Notes: generated by a model from the sequence alone, not told the origin. A stretch of 64,000 nucleotides of DNA from an uncultured Hymenobacter sp. (GCA_913776615.1 CAJYPK010000033.1:94202-158201); one strand, 5' to 3'; shown: positions 35,174 through 44,470, numbered from the stretch's first letter. Numbers and translations are program-made.

Positions 35174-35710
35174 ATGGATACGACGACTTACCTCTTCGAC
35201 CTGCTCAAAACCATTTTGCCCGCGCTTATCGTGGCGGGGGCCATCTTTTTGCTTTTCCGCCAGTATCTGGAGAAGGAGCAGCAGCGCCGCCTCATCGAGC
35301 TGCGGCTCGACAGCAGTAAGACGACGCTGCCGCTGCGCCTGCAAGCCTACGAGCGCGTAACGCTGCTGCTGGAGCGCATTTCGCCCAGCAACATCCTGGT
35401 GCGTCTGAGCAGCGCCGGCCAGAATGCGGCGGAGTACCACCGCCTGCTGCAACAGGAAATCCGGGGCGAGTTTGAGCACAATTACTCGCAGCAGCTCTAC
35501 ATGAGCCCCGAGGCCTGGGCCCAGGTAAAGCAAGCCAAGGAAGACGTGCTCACGATGATCAATCGCGCCTTTCACGGCCTGCAAAATCCCGCCCAACTGC
35601 GCGGTACCGAATTGGCCAAGCGCATTCTGGAAGGTTTAATGACCGACGCCGCCGATCCCACGGCCCAGGCCCTGGCGGTGGTGAAGCGTGAGGCGGCGGG
35701 GCTGTTTTAA
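35174..35710 (+). CDS. Conserved membrane-anchored protein, function unknown
   Basis: 178 residues from ATG 35174. One N-terminal transmembrane helix (DLLKTILPALIVAGAIFLLF, about 8-27) is followed by a cytoplasmic helical domain: EKEQQRRLIELRLDSSKTTLPLRLQAYERVTLLLERISPSNILVRL. The second half is LLQQEIRGEFEHNYSQQLYMSPEAWAQVKQAKEDVLTMIN. This arrangement occurs in an uncharacterised family that I associate with Bacteroidota; no function is known to me. It is convergent with the next minus-strand gene through a shared terminator. Confidence 0.65.
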   Translation: MDTTTYLFDLLKTILPALIVAGAIFLLFRQYLEKEQQRRLIELRLDSSKTTLPLRLQAYERVTLLLERISPSNILVRLSSAGQNAAEYHRLLQQEIRGEFEHNYSQQLYMSPEAWAQVKQAKEDVLTMINRAFHGLQNPAQLRGTELAKRILEGLMTDAADPTAQALAVVKREAAGLF

Positions 35711-35791
35711 GGCGGCTCAGCAAGCCTAGTTAGTATAAGTAACTGGCTGGGCTGCCTGGTTGAACATGACCATTTGGCTGAGTAGCTAAAA

Positions 35792-35834
35792 GCAAAAATC
35801 CCGTTGTGAGTAGTGCTCGCAACGGGATTTTTGC
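35792..35834. terminator. Bidirectional terminator
   Basis: Arms GCAAAAATCCCGTTGTGAG (35792-35810) and its complement (35816-35834), 19 bp with one G-T wobble and a 5-nt loop, have A/T tracts on both sides. It serves two convergent genes. Confidence 0.88.
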
Positions 35835-35850
35835 GTGGTAGCGCGATCGG

Positions 35851-36804
35851 CTATTTACCTGCTGCCTGCGCAAAGTCCTTGAGATTGCCCTTGCCAACGC
35901 TGCTGCCGCTGCTAATACCCATCATCTGGATACGGCTGGGAATTGACATCCCCAGCAGTTCGGAATTGGCGGCATCGACCACGACCTGCACCGTTATGGT
36001 TTCGGTAGCGGGTAGTAGGCGAATGTAGGCGTAGTGCGCATCACCATCGGCCACGGCCTTCTCGATGGTGGTGCGGGGGACGATCTGGTAGGGGTAGGGA
36101 TACACCTGTTTGATATCAGCCGCGGTTAGCTTGTTTTTAACGTCGCCTTCGTCGATGAGCAGCGTTTTTGTAGCGATGCGCTTGCCGTTGCGCATGACGT
36201 CCTCGCGCATGTCGCCGTTGCTGCGGCCCTCGGCGCGCCCTTGTAAGTAAATCTGCAAGTACTTGATGCTAAAAATCATATCGCTGGGATACACTGGTCC
36301 AGCCGCAATCTGGATGCGTCCCACATGATTTTCATCGCCCTCGCCCAACAGGTCGATTACTACCGCCGATATTTGCTCAGTGGTGTAGTAAAAATTTACC
36401 ATATCCGTCGAACCCATCGGGACGCCGGGCATACGGTGCCGATGCGGCAGGGCGAAGCTGAGGTGCCGTAGTACGGCGCGCTGCGTTTTCTTAGCTTTGC
36501 GTAACGTCTCCAGCTCATTCTCCGACTTAAATTCGACGCCGGAAGAGAGTTTCCATAGCTTTGGGGCTAGGTCACGCATCTGAGTATTGTAATCGGCTAT
36601 TCCTGCCTTATAATCGGCCAGCTCTTCGGGCTTGCTCGCCAACTTTTTCAGTTGTTTGGGGTCTTCCTCCTTCAGGATAACAATAAGCGGCTGGCTTTTT
36701 ACCACCGCAATTTCCTTGGGTTTACCCATGCCAAACTGCGCCCGCGCCGCCGTCACCTGTACTAGCATGGCTGCCGTAATGAATAGTAGAGTTTTTGCTC
36801 GCAT
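35851..36804 (-). CDS. Secreted protein of unknown function
   Basis: 317 residues. The signal peptide LLFITAAMLVQVTAARAQ is cleaved at about residue 22. The mature part is mixed alpha/beta without membrane helices: KPKEIAVVKSQPLIVILKEEDPKQLKKLASKPEELADYKAGI, a HRHRMPGVP segment, then GRIQIAAGPVYPSDMIFSIKYLQIYLQG. No enzyme motif was recognised. Probably periplasmic or outer-membrane associated. A near -7 box (TACCTTTT on minus) lies 10 nt upstream of the start. Confidence 0.6.
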   Translation of the reverse strand: MRAKTLLFITAAMLVQVTAARAQFGMGKPKEIAVVKSQPLIVILKEEDPKQLKKLASKPEELADYKAGIADYNTQMRDLAPKLWKLSSGVEFKSENELETLRKAKKTQRAVLRHLSFALPHRHRMPGVPMGSTDMVNFYYTTEQISAVVIDLLGEGDENHVGRIQIAAGPVYPSDMIFSIKYLQIYLQGRAEGRSNGDMREDVMRNGKRIATKTLLIDEGDVKNKLTAADIKQVYPYPYQIVPRTTIEKAVADGDAHYAYIRLLPATETITVQVVVDAANSELLGMSIPSRIQMMGISSGSSVGKGNLKDFAQAAGK

Positions 36805-36921
36805 TTCCGTTCTAAAAGGTAGAATGAGCGCGCAAACTAGTTGGTGAAAGCTTCACTTTAGAATGTTGCAACTTATAATTTTAGCGACCTCTTGGGCTAA
36901 CATTTTGTAGATTAGAATGCT

Positions 36922-37452
36922 ATGACTAAAAAACGAATTGCCGTGGATATGGACGAGGTTATGGCCGATTCCATCGCCCGGTTTCAAGAGTGGTACGGGC
37001 GCGACTTCGCACTCGAACTCACGCGGGAAGCCCTGCGCGGCAAGAATCCGCACGAGGCCGTAGCGCCCGAGCACCAGCCGGCCCTGCGGGCCTACCCCAA
37101 CGCCGAGGGCTTTTTCCGCGACCTGCCGGTGATAGCCGATAGCCAGCGCGTGCTGGCCGAACTGAGCCAACGCTACGAGATTTTTATCGCCACGGCGGCG
37201 ATGGAATTTCCTAATTCCTTTCTCGACAAGTACCAGTGGCTGCAACGGCACTTCCCGTTTCTGCACTGGCGCAACTTCGTGTTTTGCGGCGATAAGAGCA
37301 TTATCAACGCCGACTACCTCATCGACGACAACGCCTATAATTTCGACGGCTTTCGGGGCAAGGGCCTGCTGTTCGACGCGCCGCATAATGCGCTCGAAAC
37401 CCGCTATCGCCGCGTGCATAGCTGGCAGGAGGTGGCGGACATCCTGCTATGA
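36922..37452 (+). CDS. 5'(3')-deoxyribonucleotidase (NT5C-type HAD phosphatase)
   Basis: A 176-residue HAD enzyme. Motif I is VDMDEVMADS (nucleophile Asp9 and acid Asp11). Motif II is FIATAAME, motif III the Lys in FCGDKSIINADYLIDDN, whose DD (about 132-133) is motif IV. NT5C-family enzymes dephosphorylate dUMP, dTMP and related nucleotides to balance pools. It is cytoplasmic. Convergent with bshA, the gene ends 5 nt before a long inverted repeat. Confidence 0.88.
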   Translation: MTKKRIAVDMDEVMADSIARFQEWYGRDFALELTREALRGKNPHEAVAPEHQPALRAYPNAEGFFRDLPVIADSQRVLAELSQRYEIFIATAAMEFPNSFLDKYQWLQRHFPFLHWRNFVFCGDKSIINADYLIDDNAYNFDGFRGKGLLFDAPHNALETRYRRVHSWQEVADILL

Positions 37453-37457
37453 GGTAC

Positions 37458-37537
37458 TGTAGGGTAAGCTTTAGCTTGCCCGGCGTCCGGTGGGTCGCGG
37501 CTCGCCGGACGCCGGGCAAGCTAAAGCTTACCCTACA
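37458..37537. repeat. Perfect 33-bp inverted repeat at the nucleotidase/bshA junction
   Basis: Arms 37458-37490 and 37505-37537 are perfectly complementary over 33 bp with a 14-nt loop. The core is GGGTAAGCTTTAGCTTGCCC. 29 nt recur at 31091-31119. The right arm overlaps the 3' end of bshA: its stop codon (37533-37535) and last sense codon lie in or on the edge of the repeat. It probably also terminates both convergent genes. Confidence 0.85.
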
Positions 37538-38663
37538 GGGCAGCTTGTTGGGCGGCGCGCTCGTAGCACTGCTCGTAGCGCGGGACGATGTTGCCCACGG
37601 CAAATTCTTCGGCGCGGGCGCGGGCGGCGGCTTTGAAGCGCGGCAGGTTCGCGTCGTCGAGCACGTAGAGAGCGTTTTTGACCATGTCTTCCACGTCGCC
37701 GATGTCGCTGAGCATGCCAGTGACGCCGTTGACGTTGAGCTCGGGGATGCCGCCGGCGTTGGTGCTCACCACGGGTACTTCGCAGGCCATTGCCTCGAGC
37801 GCGGCGAGGCCGAAGCTCTCGTTTTCGGAGGGCATCAGGAACAAGTCGCCCACGCTGAGCACTTCTTCCACGGCTTCGAGCTTGCCCAGGAAGCGCACGT
37901 CGCGCTGGCAGTCGAGGTCGCGGGCCAGCTTTTCCATGCGCGAGCGGTCGGGGCCGTCGCCCACGAGCAGCAGCTTGGCGGGGATGCTCTGGCGCACGCC
38001 GCAGAAAATGCGCAGCACGTCTTCGACCCGCTTCACGGTGCGGAAGTTGCTGGTGTGGATGAGCAGCTTTTCGCCCTCGGGCGCAATGGCGGCGCGGAAG
38101 TGGCTTTTTTCCTGCTTCTTGAAGCGGTGCAGGTCGATGAAGTTAGGAATAACCTCAATCTTGTGCTCGACCGGGAAATACTCGTAGGTTTCGCGGCGCA
38201 GGTCGGCCGAAACGGCCGTGACGCCGTCGCTCTCGTTGATGCTGAACGTCACCACCGGCTCGTAGCTGGCATCCTTGCCCACGAGCGTGATGTCGGTGCC
38301 GTGCAGGGTAGTCACCACCGGCACCGTGATGCCACGCGAGCGCAGAATCTGCTTGGCCAGGTACGCCGCCGAGGCGTGCGGAATGGCGTAGTGCACGTGC
38401 AGCACGTCGAGCTTTTCATTCTGCACAATATCCACCATCTTGCTGGCCAGGGCCGACTCGTAGGGCGGAAACTGAAAGAGCGGGTACGTGGGCACGTACA
38501 CCTCATGGTAGAAGACGTTTTCGTTGAAGAAATCGAGCCGCACCGGCTGGCTGTAGGTGATGAAATGCACCTGATGGCCGCGCTGGGCCAGGGCTTTGCC
38601 CAACTCGGTGGCCACTACGCCGGAGCCGCCAAAGGTGGGGTAACAAACAATGCCGATGTTCAT
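37533..38663 (-). CDS. bshA: N-acetyl-alpha-D-glucosaminyl L-malate synthase
   Basis: A 376-residue GT4 enzyme, first step of bacillithiol synthesis: UDP-GlcNAc + L-malate gives GlcNAc-malate in the cytoplasm. The N-terminus MNIGIVCYPTFGGSGVVATEL and the stretch VHYAIPHASAAYLAKQIL with TTLHGTDITLVGKD are BshA-specific. The donor domain has HTSNFRTVKRVEDVLRIF, LLVGDGPDRSRME and ENESFGLAALEAMACEVPVVS with E-x7-E intact. bshB and bshC are not in the window. The stop codon is contributed by an inverted repeat that covers the 3' end. Confidence 0.95.
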   Translation of the reverse strand: MNIGIVCYPTFGGSGVVATELGKALAQRGHQVHFITYSQPVRLDFFNENVFYHEVYVPTYPLFQFPPYESALASKMVDIVQNEKLDVLHVHYAIPHASAAYLAKQILRSRGITVPVVTTLHGTDITLVGKDASYEPVVTFSINESDGVTAVSADLRRETYEYFPVEHKIEVIPNFIDLHRFKKQEKSHFRAAIAPEGEKLLIHTSNFRTVKRVEDVLRIFCGVRQSIPAKLLLVGDGPDRSRMEKLARDLDCQRDVRFLGKLEAVEEVLSVGDLFLMPSENESFGLAALEAMACEVPVVSTNAGGIPELNVNGVTGMLSDIGDVEDMVKNALYVLDDANLPRFKAAARARAEEFAVGNIVPRYEQCYERAAQQAAL

Positions 38664-38783
38664 GGAGAAAAAAGGGAAGGCGAGGGGCTAACCAAAATAA
38701 GCGGCGGATGTTGGCGACAACCCCGGACCACTGGTCGCGACTTTATCCCGGGCCGGCCACGGCGGCCGCGTCCGGCCACCGCG

Positions 38784-38791
38784 TAGCTTTG
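38784..38791 (+). promoter_or_regulatory. Bacteroidetes -7 box for the DUF885 peptidase (TAGCTTTG)
   Basis: An exact TAnnTTTG, 27 nt before ATG 38819. This position within the longest frame supports the later start. Confidence 0.55.
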
Positions 38792-38818
38792 GCGACGTAC
38801 TTTATTATTAGCTTACTA

Positions 38819-40612
38819 ATGAGGCATTTTTTACTTTTAAGTTGCTTGGCCGCCGGGCTAGCCACGCCGGGAGCGGCCCAGCCCACGCGAGCGAGACTGC
38901 CGCAAGCCAGCACCCGTACCTCGGCCCCGCTGGCGGCGCTTTTTTCGAATTACTGGGAGGAGCAGGCGCGCCTTTACCCGTTGCAGGCCACCAGCCAGGG
39001 CGACAACCGCTACAACGACCAACTGCCCAACTCGGGCACCCGCGCCTTCCGCCAGCAGCAGCGCCGCCTGTACGAGCGCTACCGCGACCAGTTGGCCCGC
39101 CTCGACCGCGGCAAGCTCGGGGCCGCCGACCAGACGAGCTACGACGTGTTTCAGTACGAGATGACGACCCGGCTCCGGGGCCTCGCCCAGCCCACCTGGA
39201 CCATGCCGTTTACGCAGTTTAGCGGGCTGCCCATCGAGCTGGCGCAACTGGGAGCGGGCACCGGCGCGCAACCCTTCAAAACGGTGCGCGACTACGACAA
39301 CTGGCTGGCCCGCGTGCGCCAGTTTCCCGCCTGGGCCGATACGGCCGTGGCCGATTTTCGGCACGGGATGCGCACCGGGGTGGTGCTGCCCAAAGTATTG
39401 GTGCAGAAAATGATCCCGCAGCTCGAAGCCCTGGCCGTAGCCGAGCCCGAGCAGAGCATCTTTTACGGCCCCATCAAGCAATTGCCAGCCGCGTTTTCGG
39501 ATGCCGACAAGCAGCGGCTGACTACCGCCTACGTCGCGGCTATTCGGGGCGAGCTGGTGCCTACCTACCGCAAGCTGGCGGCTTTCCTGCGCGAGGAGTA
39601 CCTGCCCGCCGCCCGCCCCAGCACCGGCATCGCAGCCGTGCCCGGCGGGGCCGACATGTACACCTACGCCGTGAGCTACTGGACCACCACCACGCGCACG
39701 CCCGACGAAATTTACCAGACCGGCCAGGCCGAGGTGGCCCGCATCAAGGCCGAGATGGAGCAGGTGCGCCAGCAGCTGGGCTACCAGGGTACGCTGGCCG
39801 AACTGCTGGCCTCGCTGAGTACCGACCCTAAGTTTCGGCCCTACAAAACGCCCGAAGACGTGCTCAACGGTTTCCGGGCCATTCAGGGCCAGGTGACGCC
39901 GGGGCTGCCGCGCCTGTTTGGGCGCATGCCCAAAACGGCGTTCGAAATTCGGCAGACCGAAGCCTTCCGCGCCGCCTCGGCCAGCGCGCAGTACAACCGC
40001 GCCTCGGCCGATGGCTCGCGGCCGGGGATTTTCTACGTGCCCATTTTGGATGCTACCAAATTCAAGACGCCGGGTATGGAGTCGCTGTTTTTGCACGAGG
40101 CCATTCCGGGCCACCATTTCCAGGTGTCGTTGCAGCAGGAAAATACGGCCCTGCCCCAGTTTCAGCGGTTTGCCTTCTACTCAGCCTTCAGCGAGGGGTG
40201 GGCGCTCTACACCGAGAGCCTGGGCAAGGAGCTGGGGATGTACACCGACCCTTACCAGTACCTGGGCGCGCTGAGCGCCGAGATGCACCGCGCCATCCGC
40301 CTCGTGGTGGACGTGGGAATGCACGCCAAGGGACTCACCCGCGAGCAAGCCATCCAGTACATGCTCGATAACGAAGCCATTGCTGAGCAGGGGGCCACCG
40401 CCGAAATCGAGCGCTACATGGCCTGGCCCGGCCAGGCGCTGGCTTATAAAACCGGCCAGCTCAAAATCCGGGAGCTGCGTACGCGCTACGAAAAGCAGCT
40501 GGGCACCAAGTTTTCGCTTAAAGCCTTTCACGACGAGCTATTGCTCGACGGGGCCATGCCGCTGGCCGTGCTGGAGCGCCGCATGGACGCCTGGGCGGCC
40601 CGGCAGAAGTAG
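38819..40612 (+). CDS. Secreted DUF885-family zinc metallopeptidase
   Basis: 597 residues from ATG 38819, giving a signal peptide (FLLLSCLAAGLATPGAAQ). The frame extends to 38708, but a promoter box lies between. The zinc motif is LHEAIPGHHFQVSL (HExxxH, about residue 423), with a downstream Glu in FSEGWALYTESLGKELG. Other family blocks are YTYAVSYWTTTTRTPDEIYQTG and GIFYVPILDATKF. DUF885 proteins are helical peptidases or carboxypeptidases of uncertain specificity. Probably periplasmic. It begins a run of three secreted peptidase genes. Confidence 0.88.
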   Translation: MRHFLLLSCLAAGLATPGAAQPTRARLPQASTRTSAPLAALFSNYWEEQARLYPLQATSQGDNRYNDQLPNSGTRAFRQQQRRLYERYRDQLARLDRGKLGAADQTSYDVFQYEMTTRLRGLAQPTWTMPFTQFSGLPIELAQLGAGTGAQPFKTVRDYDNWLARVRQFPAWADTAVADFRHGMRTGVVLPKVLVQKMIPQLEALAVAEPEQSIFYGPIKQLPAAFSDADKQRLTTAYVAAIRGELVPTYRKLAAFLREEYLPAARPSTGIAAVPGGADMYTYAVSYWTTTTRTPDEIYQTGQAEVARIKAEMEQVRQQLGYQGTLAELLASLSTDPKFRPYKTPEDVLNGFRAIQGQVTPGLPRLFGRMPKTAFEIRQTEAFRAASASAQYNRASADGSRPGIFYVPILDATKFKTPGMESLFLHEAIPGHHFQVSLQQENTALPQFQRFAFYSAFSEGWALYTESLGKELGMYTDPYQYLGALSAEMHRAIRLVVDVGMHAKGLTREQAIQYMLDNEAIAEQGATAEIERYMAWPGQALAYKTGQLKIRELRTRYEKQLGTKFSLKAFHDELLLDGAMPLAVLERRMDAWAARQK

Positions 40613-40669
40613 TATTGTTGGTTTTTAGTTGAAGAAGCTTTTTAAGAAGTCTCCCTACTTATAACATCG

Positions 40670-40759
40670 GTCACGCTGAGCTTGCCGAAGCATCTCTACC
40701 GCTTCGTTAGTCAGCTATTCAACGAGGCGAGCAAGATGCTTCGGCAAGCTCAGCATGAC
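40670..40759. repeat. GTCATGCTGAGC...GAAGCATCT inverted repeat, copy 1
   Basis: Arms 40670-40695 and 40734-40759 are 26 bp with one mismatch. Weaker pairing continues inward to about 40708/40721. It lies between the DUF885 and M28 genes. The same arm sequence recurs at 44471, 55727 and 59664. Confidence 0.85.
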
Positions 40760-40832
40760 GGACGTTCTATAACCTACTTTTTAAACGGCCTCGAAAGGTG
40801 AGCCTGTTCTTTTACCCATCCTTCCTTATTTC

Positions 40833-42335
40833 ATGAAGCATAAATTTCACTTGCTGGTGGCCCTCGCTCTGGCGCTGCCGCTGGCTGGCCAGGCCCAGCA
40901 GAAAATCAAAACCAAGGTTAAAACCACCCGTGCTACCGGTACCAACGCCGAAAGTGCCATTCGAGAAGCCGACATCAAGCGCGACGTATTTGCCCTGGCT
41001 GGCGACCACTACCGGGGCCGCGAGGCCGGTACGCTCGACGAGCTAAAAGCCTCGGTGTGGCTGGCCGACCAGATGCGGGCCATCGGCGCGCAGCCGGCCG
41101 GCGACGATGGTACGTATTTTCAGTGGTTCAGCATGCAACGCACCCGCCTGCGCAAAGACAGCCGCCTCAGCATCGGCAGCCGCCAGCTGCGGATGTACCA
41201 CGACGCGCTGCTGTTTGCCCCCATTAATGCCAGCGTGAATGCGCCGCTGGTATGGGTAGGCGCGGCCAGCCCCGCCGAGCTGGCCAAGGTCGACGTGAAG
41301 GGCAAGGCCGTGGCCATGCAGTTTGGCGGCGAGGTGACGCCCGGCCTCAGCTTCCGACGCTTCCAGATGGCCACCATGCGCGACCGCTCGGCCGAGCTGA
41401 TGAAAGCCGGCGCGGTGGCCGTGGTGATCGTGGGCGACGCCCGCGCCCAGGCCATCTACGAGCACTGGGGCCACACCTACGAGCGCGGCCGCTACGGCCT
41501 GCCCGGCGATGCCAACGTGCAGGTAGCCAGCGGCGCGCCCGTATTCTGGCTGCCCGCCAGCGCGGCGAGCTGGGTGCAGCAGCCCGGCCAGCAGCTCGTG
41601 GCCGACATGCGGCTGGAAAGCTTCGCCTATCCTTCGGTGAATATCGTGGCTAAAATTCCCGGCACCGATGCGCAGTTGAAGACGCAAAACGTGCTGTTCA
41701 GCACGCACCAAGACCACGATGGCGTGCGCGAGGCCGTGGCTGGCGACTCCATCTACAACGGGGCCGACGACAACGCCACCGGCTGCGCGGCCCTGCTGGC
41801 CCTCATGCGCGCCTTTCAAGCCAAGCCCGCCAAGCGCACGGCGCTGTTCGTGTACCACGGGGCTGAAGAGCGCGGGCTCATCGGCTCGCGCTACTACGCG
41901 GCCCACCCGACGGTGCCGCAGCCATCCATCGTGGCGGTGCTCAATGCCGAGATGATGGGCCGCAACTCGCCCGACAGCGCCGCGCTGCTGGGCCGGCAGC
42001 GCCCCCACCGCAATTCGTCCGAGCTGGTAGAAATGGCGCTGGCTGCCAACCAGGCCGGGCCGAAATTCAAGCTCGATACGCTCTGGGACCGCGCCGACCA
42101 CCCCGAGGGCTGGTACTTCCGCTCCGACCACCTGCCGTACGCGCGCCTGGGTATTCCGGCGGTGATGTACACCTCGCTGCTGCACCCCGACTACCACACG
42201 CCCCGCGACGAGCCCCAGCGCATCGACTATCCCAAGCTCACCAACATGACGCGCTGGATGTACCTCACCGGCTGGGCCGTGGCCAACCGCCCCGCGCCGC
42301 CCGCCCGCGACCCCGGCTTCAAGCTGGAGCGCTAG
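40833..42335 (+). CDS. Secreted M28-family zinc aminopeptidase
   Basis: 500 residues. The signal peptide HLLVALALALPLAGQAQ is followed by a PA-type insert (about 130-265, PLVWVGAASPAELAKVDVKGKAVAMQFG). The catalytic domain has its di-zinc ligands in STHQDHDGV (H/D, about 293), YNGADDNATGCAALL (D), VYHGAEERGLIGSRYY (E-E, catalytic), LNAEMMGRNSPDS and the final His in LLHPDYHTPRDEP. It releases N-terminal residues from peptides outside the cytoplasm. It lies downstream of the DUF885 gene with repeat DNA between, so it probably has its own promoter. Confidence 0.9.
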   Translation: MKHKFHLLVALALALPLAGQAQQKIKTKVKTTRATGTNAESAIREADIKRDVFALAGDHYRGREAGTLDELKASVWLADQMRAIGAQPAGDDGTYFQWFSMQRTRLRKDSRLSIGSRQLRMYHDALLFAPINASVNAPLVWVGAASPAELAKVDVKGKAVAMQFGGEVTPGLSFRRFQMATMRDRSAELMKAGAVAVVIVGDARAQAIYEHWGHTYERGRYGLPGDANVQVASGAPVFWLPASAASWVQQPGQQLVADMRLESFAYPSVNIVAKIPGTDAQLKTQNVLFSTHQDHDGVREAVAGDSIYNGADDNATGCAALLALMRAFQAKPAKRTALFVYHGAEERGLIGSRYYAAHPTVPQPSIVAVLNAEMMGRNSPDSAALLGRQRPHRNSSELVEMALAANQAGPKFKLDTLWDRADHPEGWYFRSDHLPYARLGIPAVMYTSLLHPDYHTPRDEPQRIDYPKLTNMTRWMYLTGWAVANRPAPPARDPGFKLER

Positions 42336-42431
42336 TCCGCAGCGCGCATTTGTGCGTGGTGCGCACCACAAAGTCCGCACTACTACCCGTCAGGCGTGGT
42401 CGTTTTCGTCGACCAAGCTTGGCGGGTAGTC

Positions 42432-42439
42432 TATTTTTG
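42432..42439 (+). promoter_or_regulatory. Bacteroidetes -7 box for the M1 peptidase (TATTTTTG)
   Basis: An exact TAnnTTTG, 67 nt before ATG 42507. Confidence 0.45.
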
Positions 42440-42506
42440 TGCCGTGGCTTGCAGCGTCAGGCCGATTTTCGCGTTAGTAGCTGGCCCGGTATTTTTCATA
42501 GTAAAA

Positions 42507-44432
42507 ATGCTTTTTTGCGCTGCCAGCGCCCCATTTCAGCTGTTCTTATTGAAAAAGTCCCTCTGGCTTGCTGCCCTGCCGCTGCTGGCCCTGCCGTACG
42601 CCGCCAGCCACGCCCAGGCGCCGCTGCCCATGCCCCGCAACCTGGCCGCCACCTACACCAAGGGTACGCGCTCGCCCAGCGGCCAGCCCGGTCCCAAGTA
42701 TTGGCAAAATACCGCCGACTACACCATCAAGGTGAACTTCGACCCGGCCACGCGGCTGCTGGCGGGCACGGTCCACATCGCTTATCAAAATAACAGCCCC
42801 GACTCGCTGCGTCAGCTGTGGTTCAAGCTTTACCCCAACCTGTACCAGAAGGGCGCGCCCCGCTCGGGCAAGTTTGCGGCCGAAGACCTGAGCGACGGGG
42901 TGAAAATCGAGAAGCTGAGCATCAACGGCCAGGTGATCGACCCCAGCCAGCTGCTGATCGATAACACCAACATGGCGGTGCCGCTGCGCCGGGCCATCGG
43001 CGCGAAGCAGAAAGCGCAGGTGGAGGTGACGTATTCGTACATCCTCAACAAGGGCTCGCACCAGCGCACGGGCGAGGTCGCGCCGGGGGCCGCCTTCGTG
43101 GCGTATTTCTTCCCGCGCATCGCCGTGTACGACGACATCGACGGCTGGAACCGGGTGCCGTACACCGGCGGGCCGGAGTTTTACAATGACTTCTGCCACT
43201 TCGCGGCCGATATTACGGTGCCGCGCAATTTCTTGGTCTGGGCCACCGGCGACCTCACCAACGCCGATAAGGTACTCACGAAGAAGTATTTGGCCCGCCT
43301 GCGCGCCGCCGAGAAGAAGGACGGTATCACGAGCATCATCGACAGCACCGAGGCGCGGCTGCACGACGCCACCGCGCCCAATGCCTACAACACCTGGCAC
43401 TTCGATGCCCGCGACGTGGTGGACTTCGCCTTCGCCACCGCCGACCACTACGTGTGGGAGGCCACCAGCCTCGTGGTAGACCCCGCCACCAAGCGCCGCA
43501 CCCGCGTCGATGCCGTGTACAATGCCCAGCACGACGACTTCGAGGAAGTAGCCCAGTTTGGCCGCAAAACGGTGGAAGCCATGAGCTACACCTTCCCCAA
43601 GTGGCCCTACCCCTACAACCACGAAACGGTGTTCGACGGCCTCGACCAGATGGAATACCCGATGATGGTGAACGACAATCCCACCCGCACCCGCGAGGAG
43701 GGCATCACGCTCACCGACCACGAGATTTTCCACACGATGTTTCCGTTCTACATGGGCATCAACGAAACGAAGTACGGCTGGATGGACGAGGGCTGGGCCA
43801 CCATCGGTGAGTGGATTATCTCACCCCTCATCCAGCCCGGCCTGGTCGATGACTACGGCATGGTGCCCTACGCCCGCGCCGCTGCCACCGAAGACGACCT
43901 GCCCATCGTGACGCTCACTACCCAGCAGACCGGCCTGCCGTTCTTCCTCAACTCGTATCCCAAGCCCGGGCTGGGCTACCTCTACGTGAAGGATATGCTA
44001 GGGGATGAGCTGTTTACCAAGGCGCTGCACCACTACATCCGCACCTGGCACGGCAAGCACCCCATGCCCTACGACTTCTTCTACTCAATGAACGCCGGGG
44101 CGGGCCAAAACCTCGACTGGTTCTGGCAGCGCTGGTTTTTCGACGGTGGCTATCCCGACATGGCCATCACGAGCGTAGTGCGCCCCGCCGACAAGCCCGC
44201 CCAGATTACCGTAACTGCCAAAGGCAGCAAGCCCCAGCCCATCGACCTGACGGTAACGTTCGACAACGACAGCGAGGAGAAAATCCACCGTACCATCGCC
44301 GTGTGGGAGCACGGTGAAAAAAGCGTAACCGTGCCCGTACGCAGTGGCCGCACCATTAAGAAAGTCACGCTGGGCAGCACCTACACCCCCGACAGCTACC
44401 CCGCCGATAACGTGTGGACGGCTCCGCAGTAA
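42507..44432 (+). CDS. Secreted M1-family metallopeptidase
   Basis: 641 residues from ATG 42507. The signal-like LFLLKKSLWLAALPLLALPYAASHAQ could also start at a TTG near 42549; the 42396 GTG is upstream of the -7 box and rejected. The beta-rich N-domain contains VKIEKLSINGQ. The gluzincin site is TDHEIFHTMFPFYMGINETKYGWMDEGWA, with HEIFH as HExxH (about 406) and the third ligand Glu in DEGWA. The usual GAMEN is replaced by DQMEYPMMV, which keeps a Glu. The C-terminal DVTVTFDNDSEEK region is immunoglobulin-like. Probably periplasmic peptide degradation. Confidence 0.88.
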   Translation: MLFCAASAPFQLFLLKKSLWLAALPLLALPYAASHAQAPLPMPRNLAATYTKGTRSPSGQPGPKYWQNTADYTIKVNFDPATRLLAGTVHIAYQNNSPDSLRQLWFKLYPNLYQKGAPRSGKFAAEDLSDGVKIEKLSINGQVIDPSQLLIDNTNMAVPLRRAIGAKQKAQVEVTYSYILNKGSHQRTGEVAPGAAFVAYFFPRIAVYDDIDGWNRVPYTGGPEFYNDFCHFAADITVPRNFLVWATGDLTNADKVLTKKYLARLRAAEKKDGITSIIDSTEARLHDATAPNAYNTWHFDARDVVDFAFATADHYVWEATSLVVDPATKRRTRVDAVYNAQHDDFEEVAQFGRKTVEAMSYTFPKWPYPYNHETVFDGLDQMEYPMMVNDNPTRTREEGITLTDHEIFHTMFPFYMGINETKYGWMDEGWATIGEWIISPLIQPGLVDDYGMVPYARAAATEDDLPIVTLTTQQTGLPFFLNSYPKPGLGYLYVKDMLGDELFTKALHHYIRTWHGKHPMPYDFFYSMNAGAGQNLDWFWQRWFFDGGYPDMAITSVVRPADKPAQITVTAKGSKPQPIDLTVTFDNDSEEKIHRTIAVWEHGEKSVTVPVRSGRTIKKVTLGSTYTPDSYPADNVWTAPQ

Positions 44433-44470
44433 GAAGATTACACAGGGACTAGGCAAGTCCTAGTTCGTCC

